Origin: Gnetum montanum
Lineage: Eukaryota > Streptophyta > Gnetopsida > Gnetales > Gnetaceae
Length of the DNA: 26,460 nucleotides
Direction of reading: 5' to 3'
Assembly: GCA_015680685.1 (NCBI GenBank)
Contig: MNCI01004170.1
Coordinates: forward strand, 1,101,055 to 1,127,514
The notes under the pieces are model-generated. The model did not search any database. It had not been told where the DNA came from and saw only the letters and a list, made by a program, of their open reading frames with translations. Made by a program: the position numbers and the translations under genes. Every line of letters begins with the position of its first letter. Positions within the stretch are counted from its first letter, which is position 1. Positions 7,931-16,545 of this stretch are shown piece by piece.

Positions 7931-9353
7931 TGTAGGAGAACTGAATCTGAAAAGTCAATCAAAAATAGGAATGAAATGCAAAAAGTAGAATGTGACGCCT
8001 GGAGAGGCATAGTAGGGTTTTCGTGCTAAAATTCTTGGTGAAGGAAGAGCACCACTTTGCGCAAGCACTTTGCATGGAGCTCACGATGGTGCTACGAATG
8101 GTGGAGGCAGATTCAAATGCACAAGCTCTGGTAATGACGAAAAATGACCATTTCTACTCGAATGGCCTCGATCTTGACTAGATGCGGCAACAACCATGTT
8201 CACATTTCCCAGCATTGCTCAAGGAGTTTAAAAATGTAATTTTAGCACTTATGTGCTTGAGTGTACCAATGATAGCTACCATGTGCAACCATGCCATGGT
8301 AGGCAGAATGCTATTCGCCATGGAACACGATTATCACATCATGCGTTGTGATCATGGATTTTTGTATAGCAGCACCATCAACATTAACATTGTCATTCCA
8401 TGTGGCTATCATTCTCTATGGCTTTCATTCTCTACTAAGTTAGTGCTAGGGGAGGAGGATAGCATGTGTCCATTTTTGCAAGTTTTGCACAAGGATGAGG
8501 AAGAATCAGTTACAAGAATAGCAATAGGCATGTGAAGTCACAGAAGGAACATGGATGTTGCAATGACATGTTGCAAAAGTGGTAGCAGTGATGTGGCCAT
8601 AGTTACGTGGTGGCTCAGGATTATGCTAATGATCATAGGATGTGGCAAGCGTTTCAAACCATCGATGGTGACAGTGGTTATAGGGTATTCTCAGTGGAAG
8701 ATGAACCGACATAGGTGGCTATAGAACACTAGACCCTTGGGGGGCATAAGAGGCCTCTTCTTACTTTAAAAAGCCCATCAAAGATTCCCCTCACTACATA
8801 GACATAGGTATCAAAAAGATAAACATTGACAATATTCACATTCCACTTTGTAATTTGAAAGAGGCACTGAATTTGAAAATGTGTAATTTTCTTGTAGATT
8901 ATAGGCAAAGCTGTGATGTTGGATTAGATCATCAATTATGTGTAGTCTCTTTAATGCCAAGTTGAGGTAAATTGCTGAAAATTTTGTATTTAGGGTTTAT
9001 TTACTTATTCATTTGGTAAATGAATAAGGGTTATTAATTTTCTTTCTCCTTTTCTTCAATTTCTATCAATGAAACTTGAAGTTGTCAACCCAAGAATCAA
9101 GCTAACTACTAATGACTTTCTTCTCAAAGATGTAGGTTTTGTTCTTTGGCTACAAAATTGTATCAATAATACCATAAGTTTGTTATGAAGCTCTAAAAGC
9201 TTGAATCCTATTTCAATGTCTCTAAACAATTTTTGAGATAACAGTGAACTCATACTTGAAGTGATCTCTAGTAGACTTGTGTTTAATGAAAACTGGCATA
9301 AAATGGTATGATTGGATAATTAATTATGAACTTATTTTCTATTGGATTGGTAG
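7931..9353. other. Unassigned sequence without a recognisable gene
   Basis: Base composition is higher in GC at 8000-8750 than around it, and one open frame of 117 codons (8182-8535, plus) exists, but its translation (Cys-, His- and Met-rich) shows no domain and no homologue I recognise. An 11-bp perfect inverted repeat with a 3-base loop sits at 9004-9028. It could be old host intergenic DNA or an unrecognised element. Confidence 0.4.
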
Positions 9354-9560
9354 ATTCTTGAACCAACTAGCATGGCCTTTGCAAGTGATGCCGGAATGGC
9401 ATATCCACAATTCAACCAAACAAAATGGTCAGCTATGCATGTTACAGCATCTTATGAGATAGGCCAGCAATTCATGGAAAATGCAGCAAAAGTCTCTGCT
9501 ACTCTAAAGGAATCTATGAATGATAAACTTCCTCTCATCAATCATTTTGGGGATGCCAAA
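9354..9560 (+). pseudogene. Exon-like block of an unrecognised protein (possible host gene fragment)
   Basis: A 69-codon open stretch starts after a possible acceptor (TTGGTAG at 9347-9353) and reads ILEPTSMAFASDAGMAYPQF, then NQTKWSAMHVTASYEIGQQF, and ends HFGDAK. A possible donor, AAA|GTACAT, follows at 9561. It ends in phase 0, matching the phase of the acceptor-led block at 9886. An ATG lies at 9372, and without splicing the frame stops at 9644. Amino-acid use is protein-like (mixed polar and helical, few low-complexity runs), unlike the surrounding AT-rich sequence. I do not recognise the family. It could be the end of a host gene, a transduplicated fragment or chance. Confidence 0.4.
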
Positions 9561-9885
9561 GTACATCATAATGCATCATCCTATTATCTAAGATTTAGCC
9601 CACCTTTCTTTTGTTGGTTTCAACTTTCAAGGAAATTTGATTAACTTGAAACTTTGCAAACTTCCTTTTTAGAATCCAAACATTTGAGATGAAGAACTAC
9701 AAAATTTACTTCGTTTAGGAGCTACTACCAACATTAAAGCATCTTTTTGTGCACAATATTTTCATGGTAAAATTAGTAATACATGACTTGCTTAATTGAG
9801 ACATTGCAATAATTAAGATATTGCAATTATGTTCCTTGGATATTATAATTGTTGAACTAGAGCTTTATCATTAATTCTTCTGCAG

Positions 9886-9927
9886 GCTCATTTCCCACCA
9901 CAAATGCAAATATTTAACTGGGGGTAA
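9886..9927 (+). pseudogene. Possible terminal exon following 9354-9560
   Basis: The sequence TTCTTCTGCAG ending at 9885 is a good plant 3' splice acceptor with an AT/pyrimidine-rich approach. The next 14 codons read AHFPPQMQIFNWG followed by TAA. The phase is compatible with the preceding block across a 325-bp AT-rich putative intron. The evidence is positional and compositional only. Confidence 0.33.
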
Positions 9928-10317
9928 TCTTCACCAAAGGTGGTGAAAGCAATTTTTTAATCTAATAATTTTTAAGCTACTTGGCCAACAGTAACCATCA
10001 CAGCAACATCTAGGGTTCTCTAATTTTTTTACTCAATTTCATTTGTCCCAAGGAATATCCAATAGTAAAGAGCTCATAGCATTCGTCCTTTAAATCCTTG
10101 ATGAGACAGTGATGGAGAATTCTACAAATAATCATAGAATCTGTGATTTATCACCTCCTAACATTGGAGCTGATTCTAAATCATACAATAGTTAAGAAAT
10201 ATTATTTTAAATTTTAAATTTGAAACTTTAATATACTATTTATTATAAGTATTTGCTAAGGATAATAAAAGAAACTCCAAGTAACTTTCATTCAATTTTA
10301 AGGTGAGAATCAATAAA
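9928..10317. other. Unassigned AT-rich sequence
   Basis: No open frame, RNA or repeat recognised. It would be 3' flanking DNA if the exon-like blocks are a gene end. Confidence 0.4.
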
Positions 10318-10503
10318 ATTAAATATGTTCAAAGTTGTTACACAATTGTATATAGCAAAAATTTGCTGAATCAAGCATGATTTTACTTGAATAATCATGA
10401 TTTTTTAATTTATGATTATTTCAAAGCCATTCGAATTTGCAAAACATTCATTTCTACTTTATCACATAGTTCCTATTGCACATAGCCTCATATATTAATC
10501 AAG
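10318..10503 (+). repeat. Direct repeat, copy 1 (about 186 bp)
   Basis: Begins ATTAAATATGTTCAAAGTTG and ends CATATATTAATCAAG. It is closely matched by 10839-11025, differing by scattered substitutions and small indels. There are no TG...CA ends and no PBS or PPT, so an LTR identity is not supported. Confidence 0.75.
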
Positions 10504-10838
10504 GGACTTTAGGATAGATAGTTGCATTCCTTTAAACCATAGTTTTCTAATTTGGTGATAAATCATTGATTTAACAATTAGTGAACGAATTAGAAATTTT
10601 TTGCCCCCGACCTAAATTGACTCAGCATAACTTTTATAATAAACCTTATTTTTAGAAAGAAATCAACAAATTTAGGTATATTTTTGCAACTTTTAAATAT
10701 AATTCGGCCTAACTTGCCAATTTATAGTGATTCTTGAAACATGTCGATCTAACCTATTTCCTCACTATTTAAACATTACTTTAAACTTATCTAATCCTAC
10801 AAAACACTCACTCACTTCCAACTCATCACAAAGTTCTT
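10504..10838. other. Spacer between direct repeats, with a partial third copy tail
   Basis: The last 40 bp (about 10799-10838, AAAACACTCACTC to ACAAAGTTCTTATT) resemble the tail of the repeat at 10441-10480. This suggests a tandem array from which the middle unit was disrupted or replaced. The rest is AT-rich with no gene. Confidence 0.5.
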
Positions 10839-11025
10839 ATTAAATATGTTCAAAGTTGTTACACAATTGTATAAAGCATAAATTTGCTGAATCAAGTGTG
10901 ATTTTTACTTGACTTATCATGATTTTTTAATTTATGATTATTTCAAAGCCATCTAAATTTGCAAAATGTTCATTTCCACTTTATCACATAGTTCTTATTG
11001 CTCATAGCCTCATATATTAATTAAG
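10839..11025 (+). repeat. Direct repeat, copy 2 (about 187 bp)
   Basis: Second copy of the 10318-10503 repeat, starting 521 bp later and immediately following a partial repeat tail. The divergence between copies shows the duplication is not recent. Confidence 0.75.
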
Positions 11026-11281
11026 AATGATAAGAAATGGAAAAAAAATTAATAAGAATAATTTATTTTTAGCCTATTTAACTATGTTGCTACCAACAAG
11101 GATAGTGCAAGCCTTGAATCTTAACATGGCAAACTTGAGTGTTAAGCCATGTGGGTTGACTGATGGATCCCAAAGTCGGTGGGGTATGGCTACATTACTT
11201 TATTTTTTAGCTTCAATGAGTCGCTTCTTTGCTTTCAAATATGGACATGCCAATTTGACATAAAAGGGGGACCCCATTTTG
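11026..11281. other. Unassigned sequence abutting truncated LTR C
   Basis: Contains an open frame of 78 codons (11027-11263, plus) with no recognisable domain and a purine run at about 11265-11272. It replaces the U5 end expected for LTR C, so the boundary near 11281 is a deletion, rearrangement or later insertion junction. Confidence 0.4.
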
Positions 11282-12129
11282 ATTTAGCCCTTTAGGAAGT
11301 AAATCTAGCCTTAAAGTTAATCGTTGTCCTCCCAATTACACTTGTGATGTACATTGATATGGTTAAGTGTAACTGAGGCATCCAATTTTTATCATTTTCT
11401 ATTTTATATTTTGGGTGCTCGAAATGTAGGTAAAAAGAATTGATTAACTAATCTTAATTAATTAATTAACTACTATTTAACTAATCCTAACATAAGGATC
11501 TATTCCCACTTTCCGTACACATCTTGAACCCACGTATCTGCTGCTAGGTAACCAAGCACTATGCTACTAGATGTACCAAGCAATAATGCTGCTGGAATTA
11601 CCAAGTGAATATGTGTTACACTCAAAGCGATCATACTTATGTATTTAATCTATCTAGCTTAATAATCTCATTAACTCAATTGCTAGAAATATTTGCAAAA
11701 TAATTGAGAATAATTAACAAATAATTGAAAATATTGCATGCATAAATAAAAGAGCTAATCTATTTAAAGTGCTGCAAGGTTTATTAGAAAGCTAGGCTTT
11801 ATTACCATACACATTATCATGCTTAGATACAAAAATGCTTGAATAAAGATCCGTACACTCAATGACTCCTGTAGCAAGCACTCAAGGAAAAAATTCTAAC
11901 TTTCTAATGAAAAAAAATGCAAGAGCTTGGCTACTACTGAAAAAATGGACTCCTCATAAATGCAGCTAGTAGATGCGTATTTATAGGAGATGGATAGATA
12001 CCGCATCGACAAGGCATCATCAACGCAAGTTGAGATCCGTTAATAGGGCCTCATGAACAAGGCCACATTGACACAATCAACTGCACCAACAAGGCCTCGT
12101 CAACACAACCAACCAATGATGACTCATCA
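11282..12129 (-). repeat. LTR C, 3' LTR of element 2 (U5 end truncated)
   Basis: Colinear with LTR D from about 22887 to 23710 and ends TCATCA at 12124-12129 next to the PPT. About 105-125 bp equivalent to the PBS-proximal end of LTR D are missing at its left side. A TATA box on minus lies at about 11977-11987, AATAAA on minus at 11798-11803, and U3 carries TTGACGAGGC-type boxes rather than RATATC boxes. Confidence 0.88.
11977..12110 (-). promoter_or_regulatory. U3 promoter of LTR C: TATA box and GACGAGGC-type boxes
   Basis: The minus-strand TATA box CCTATAAATAC lies at 11977-11987. Upstream of it the U3 contains several degenerate boxes of the form CATCGACAAGGC, CATCAACGC, TGAACAAGGCC and CCAACAAGGCC. 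Many CpG sites present in LTR D are TpG or CpA here. The boxes occupy the same place as the RATATC arrays of LTRs A, B and E. Confidence 0.5.
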
Positions 12130-12139
12130 TACCCCCACA
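12130..12139 (-). other. Polypurine tract of element 2
   Basis: The minus strand reads TGTGGGGGTA directly before the LTR start TGATGAGTCA. Its place and form match the PPTs of elements 3 and 4. Confidence 0.8.
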
Positions 12140-12378
12140 ACTAAATGAAAACTCATCCTCAAGTTCTTTTACAAAATTGGGAAAGTATAGGATTATTGAT
12201 TGACTTTTCTTTCAACAAAACAAACTTGACTAACTTGACAAAAAATAGAGTGCCCGAGTGTACGGATCAACACATTACAAAAATGGTGGTGCTTAGGACA
12301 CAAAATAGAACAGCGTGACACAACTCAATAAAAATTGAACAACATGTTCCTTGATGATGTAAAGCTTACTGGAGAAGA
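12140..12378 (-). other. 3' UTR of element 2
   Basis: Noncoding sequence between the ORF2 stop and the PPT. It aligns with 24657-24860 of element 3, including the AATCCGT-GGGCACT segment and the pre-PPT AACTTGAGGATGA block. Confidence 0.65.
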
Positions 12379-14740
12379 TCAAATGGTCCTAGGCAGTGGT
12401 GGTTCTTGAGGCTCCAAATGACCTTCACCAACTTCACGCACTAGTGGTGGTTGAGGCAGTTATGGTTGTCCTGATGCTGCTACAACTTCAAGCGGGAGGT
12501 GGAAAGCATCCAACAGTGCTTTCATTTTCTCCTCCTTATCCTGGGATTATGCACTATCCACGTAGCTTCCCCAATGTGGGTTGGAAAGGGCACATCCCAA
12601 GGACATGGGATCATTGGAAACAACTCCTTAACATAGATAGACCAGGCAACAAACTATTTGCATTCAATATCAAATGCTCACACTATGTTCTTCACCTCCT
12701 GTAGTCATTCATCCATCTAGCTAGGTCCTTAATGATGGATCATTGATCTATGAATCACCCTTTGAGAACTTTGACTTCAGCATTAGTAGTCTCAAGCTTT
12801 TGCTTGGTGTCCTTATGGTGTTTGAACTCAACCTCGTATAATAAATACGAGCTAGCCACTTGTTTCTCCAATTTTGACCACAGTTGTTCAACTATCAACA
12901 TTGCTAAGTTTGCATAACGAAGATTGGCCAACTCCATATACTTTGTCATCTCTTTGATCTACAACTCCTTCAAGTGGATCTCTACTTTATTGTAGGTATC
13001 AATCCCATCAAGGATGGGCTACCACATCTCTCTTCCTTACTAGAGTTGTTGGAGGGCTTCATTTACTTTAACCTTTACCATCTAGATTTCTTTTTCATTA
13101 ATTTCCTTTTCCAAGCCAACCTGGTCCCTGTAGTGATTTTTCACCCTCTCAAACTTGAGAGCTTCATTCTTCCAAGTGGTAATTTCGATGGTAGACTTTT
13201 GTTGCAAGGTGTGTACCTTCTCCATTGATAGATTTCGATTCTATGTGGAAAATTTTCTTAGTTTAGTGTTGACTCTAGCAAGCTGCTCTTGCTGTTGATG
13301 AATGAATTCTTGCGTTTGATCTCTTTGAGCATCAACATTTCATAGGCGATGATTTTGCATGGTCAATGCTTCATTTTCTTGACACACCTAATTCAAGTCC
13401 TTTTTAATTGAATGTTTTTCAGCTTCTACCACAAACTATTTGAAGATGGTCATTACTACTTCCTCCTCAACCTTTTAAAATTATTACTGAAGTTATTCGA
13501 TAACTTCATCTCTTGTTGTTGCCAGGCTAAGGATTGTTTGCTCTACAAGTTGGGCACAAAGTTCAGCAACCTCCGCAGCCAAGCTTTGATTTTGCTCTTG
13601 GTCTATTTCTACTTGACCCTCCAAAATGATGTATCTACCCTTTACATTTAGCAACTCTGACTAGGTTGCAATGATGTTCTCTGAAAGATCAAAGATATCT
13701 GGAGTTGGTTGCCCGATTCCTACTAGTTGTTCCAATAGTTGTTCGTGCTAGGTTGTGTTCAATTTTCTACTGACCATGCATGTGGACATTTGCACATCTT
13801 GAAGCATAGATATATCTAGTATAGATACCACTGGTGAATTTAGTGCTTTAGCTACATAGTTAGCTATGACTTCTATTGTTATTTTCTGCCCTTGGTGCTA
13901 CATCACCAAGACAGTTGCCTCTTCACCTTCCTCCAACCTTATCGAGAAACTGGCGACATTCCCAAAGATTTTTAGGAATAGATGATGTGTTTCTAATGAC
14001 ACTGTCACCTCCTGAGCATTTAGGTTTAAACCTTAAAGGAAACTACATTCTTTGGGCAGAGAAAATGGAACCACCCCTCTCCATTTGGCTAACTATTTAG
14101 GCCACCTCATTAAGGTGACTTATTGCTACCCAATACAAAGATGAATCTACCCCATTCGTTCCTACCAACTACTCTTGTTCACTCAAGAGCTACTCTTAAA
14201 TTTTTCACAGATGCTCAAGGACTATGTGGGCCTTCGATGTTATCTCCTGAGTGGGTGGTGGTGGTGGTAGCTCCTCTTCTTGAATGGTTGCTGGCATTTT
14301 ATCTTTCATGATTTCTACCCATGAATTTAAGGGAGCATGCCTAAGAGTGTCATTTGAATAGCGAACAATACCTACCCTCTTACAAAGTTTTTTTATAAGG
14401 CATGGAAAGTGTAGGGTCCTCCTTGCACGTTCATTCTCCTTGAAGCATTTTTCAATCTCCAAATAAATTAGCTATGGAAGATTAATGGGAAATTTCTCAC
14501 TTAAAGATGCACATGCTCACTTAATGACATCGTCACCTCCTGAGATTGTTCTGTAGGCACTTCTTCTTCTAGAATCTATCAAATAGATTCTAGTTTAGGC
14601 TCCTCCCAAAGAGGTCCCATTGCATATATCACCTCTTGTTGTTCTTAGTCTTGTTCTTGCTAGCCCCTTCTAGCTTTAAGTCATTTCTCCCATGGTTGTG
14701 AGTGTTCTCCTTCTTGCAAGCACTTTTGTTTAGGTGTCAT
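12379..14740 (-). pseudogene. ORF2 of element 2: coiled-coil protein downstream of integrase
   Basis: About 787 codons on minus, from an ATG at 14738-14740 (MTPKQKCLQ) to TGA at 12379-12381. Regions in order: a Gln/Glu-rich N-terminus (14530-14740); a segment at 14205-14462 with LHFPCLIKKLCKRVGI and a proline run, resembling the 'putative plant transposon protein' family; EEGEEATVLVM and GIGQPTPDIFDLSE (13680-13950); a long coiled coil (about 12755-13640) rich in Glu, Gln, Lys and Leu; and a proline-rich tail with KMKALLDAF and PQEPPLPRTI. Three frameshifts (near 14515, 14210 and 12700) and several stops are present; most stops are TAG or TAA where Gln fits. The C-terminal third aligns with 4301-4922. 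The CAG just before the ATG looks like a splice acceptor. The function is unknown; by position it is the third-ORF place where Athila-type elements carry an env-like gene. Confidence 0.75.
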
Positions 14741-14787
14741 CTGCAATCACAATAGAACCATGGATTAGCAATCATTATGTAACCTTA
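14741..14787 (-). promoter_or_regulatory. Possible 3' splice acceptor before ORF2
   Basis: The minus strand ends TTGTGATTGCAG at 14741, directly before the ORF2 ATG. The homologous place in element 3 (about 25038) keeps an AG (TTGTGTGTGTAG). A subgenomic spliced RNA would be a reasonable way to express an ORF after pol, but this is inferred from the site alone. Confidence 0.35.
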
Positions 14788-15304
14788 NNNNNNNNNNNNN
14801 NNNNNNNNNNNNNNNNNNNNNNNNNNNNNNNNNNNNNNNNNNNNNNNNNNNNNNNNNNNNNNNNNNNNNNNNNNNNNNNNNNNNNNNNNNNNNNNNNNNN
14901 NNNNNNNNNNNNNNNNNNNNNNNNNNNNNNNNNNNNNNNNNNNNNNNNNNNNNNNNNNNNNNNNNNNNNNNNNNNNNNNNNNNNNNNNNNNNNNNNNNNN
15001 NNNNNNNNNNNNNNNNNNNNNNNNNNNNNNNNNNNNNNNNNNNNNNNNNNNNNNNNNNNNNNNNNNNNNNNNNNNNNNNNNNNNNNNNNNNNNNNNNNNN
15101 NNNNNNNNNNNNNNNNNNNNNNNNNNNNNNNNNNNNNNNNNNNNNNNNNNNNNNNNNNNNNNNNNNNNNNNNNNNNNNNNNNNNNNNNNNNNNNNNNNNN
15201 NNNNNNNNNNNNNNNNNNNNNNNNNNNNNNNNNNNNNNNNNNNNNNNNNNNNNNNNNNNNNNNNNNNNNNNNNNNNNNNNNNNNNNNNNNNNNNNNNNNN
15301 NNNN
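14788..15304. other. Assembly gap (517 N)
   Basis: Run of N inside element 2, between the env-like stretch and ORF2. By comparison with element 3 (25038-25420) the missing DNA should hold the rest of the hydrophobic ORF and the region before the ORF2 acceptor. The true gap length is unknown. Confidence 0.98.
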
Positions 15305-15510
15305 AACTAAGGAGTTCATGGGCCCCATAGTCAATTTAATGATCATGACAAGTTAAGGACCAACCCAAAAGAATCCACTTAAGAATTCCAATACATCAGA
15401 CTAAGACATAGAGCATAACATAGAACCTGGCAGTGAGGTGAGTTATGGTAGCATGGATGGATGATAGAGAAGGTGGAATGGAGTTCCAAATTAAGATCAT
15501 AAGAAGTCCC
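15305..15510 (-). pseudogene. Env-like hydrophobic ORF, partial (element 2)
   Basis: In one minus frame the segment reads WNSIPPSLSS then ARFYVMLYVLV, a stop, and IGILKWILLGWSLT before the gap. The same order occurs in element 3 as WDSIPCSPLL, ILLFVYILVE and GNFLWVKFLTI. A one-base deletion upstream and stops mark decay. Two hydrophobic segments could span a membrane. T-rich DNA tends to give hydrophobic translations in any frame, so coding is plausible but unproven. Confidence 0.42.
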
Positions 15511-16545
15511 TTGTGAAATTGTGGTTAAATTTACCCGAGAAGTTCCACCCTCAATCTAGACCAAATCCATCTGCTTTCAGTGACTTCGCATCATCACTTT
15601 AAGACCAATCCATTCACTCAAGACATAAGAGTGTCCGCACAAGACAACCATCATCCCACAAAGAGGAGAGAGAAGTAGGGAGTGAGAAAGAGAGGGCCTT
15701 AGTTAGAGGGGACCTTTAGGCATAGGTATATATCTTTTGAGTCCCATAACTAGTGCTTATAGCCCTTTTATTTGTCCAAGGGGTGTGCTTTGAATTTCCT
15801 TTTTTTTTTTTTGAAATGGGAATCACACCATGCAAAGACTTATTTGTGTCAAACAGGTGTGCTTTGAATTTCCATTTTATTTTATTTTTATTTTTGAATG
15901 ATGGGAACCACACCATGCAATGACATTATTTGTCTTCCTATCATTGGTGGTATGGAATGGTAAGAAGTCAGTGAAAAACACTCAAGCACTCAAGTAAGAA
16001 GAAGAGTACAAAGAGTATTGAGTCCCCTTGAAGTCACACCCTTTACAAACCTTTGATCCTTCCTAATTCTGGAACTACCAAGGTCACTGATTAATTAAAA
16101 ATTTCTTTAATGAAAAAGAGACCTCAAATTCCTAGAACAAGGAAAACTATAGAGTTCTTTGGATGGGTGGATGATGTGGACTCACTACCTATCCCATGAA
16201 AAATAAACCATGTCAAAGTCATCAAACATCAAAATTCAAAAATAGAAACTAGACATTGACAATCACACATTAAACACAAACCATCATTAATAAATAGCAA
16301 TAGCAACATTGTGTCTTGTGACAATAAAGCAAATTTATTAGCTAAAATGAGAAAATATCACACTTAATCAAAAGAAACACAAGAAACAAAATAAAGTAAA
16401 ATACATAAGAAAGTGTAAAATAATCAAGAAAATTTAAATGCACTAAAAATGGTATAAAATTAGAAAATTTTGAAAATCAAAAATTTGTAAAATCAAAAAT
16501 GTGAAAAATAAAAAGGGTAAAAAAACTAAGAGGCCATGGTAATGG
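15511..16545 (-). other. Noncoding T-rich spacer between integrase and env-like ORF
   Basis: On the element strand this is T-rich with no long coding frame. It is homologous to 25677-26460 of element 3: shared landmarks include CCTTGAAGTCACACCC, GGTGTGCTTTGAAT...CCACACCATGCAA and GATGTGGACTCA. A block of about 70 bp (GGTGTGCTTTGAATTTCC to ACACCATGCAA) is present twice in tandem here at about 15779-15925 but once in element 3. It may be an intron or the leader of a subgenomic RNA. Confidence 0.6.

Noticed and set aside
8182-8535. 117-codon plus-strand ORF as a gene
   Set aside because: No domain, no codon or composition signal and no splice context; an open frame of this length is expected by chance in this slightly GC-richer patch.
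9004-9028. Perfect 11-bp inverted repeat as a terminator or MITE end
   Set aside because: A single short AT-rich hairpin in a plant sequence has no supporting context.
8918-9067. Possible Copia-type solo LTR starting TGTTGGATTAG
   Set aside because: Only the first bases look like a Copia LTR start; the candidate would be about 150 bp, has no matching partner, and no target duplication is evident.
10318-11025. TRIM or small LTR element with the two 186-bp copies as LTRs
   Set aside because: No TG...CA ends, no PBS or PPT next to the copies, and a partial third tail precedes copy 2.
11263-11275. AAAAGGGGGA near 11268 as a PPT for a plus-strand element
   Set aside because: The following sequence does not begin with an LTR end and instead runs into truncated LTR C in the opposite orientation.
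14734-15346. Long open frames on both strands across the N run
   Set aside because: The openness is produced by N bases, which read as X; only the flanks contain information.
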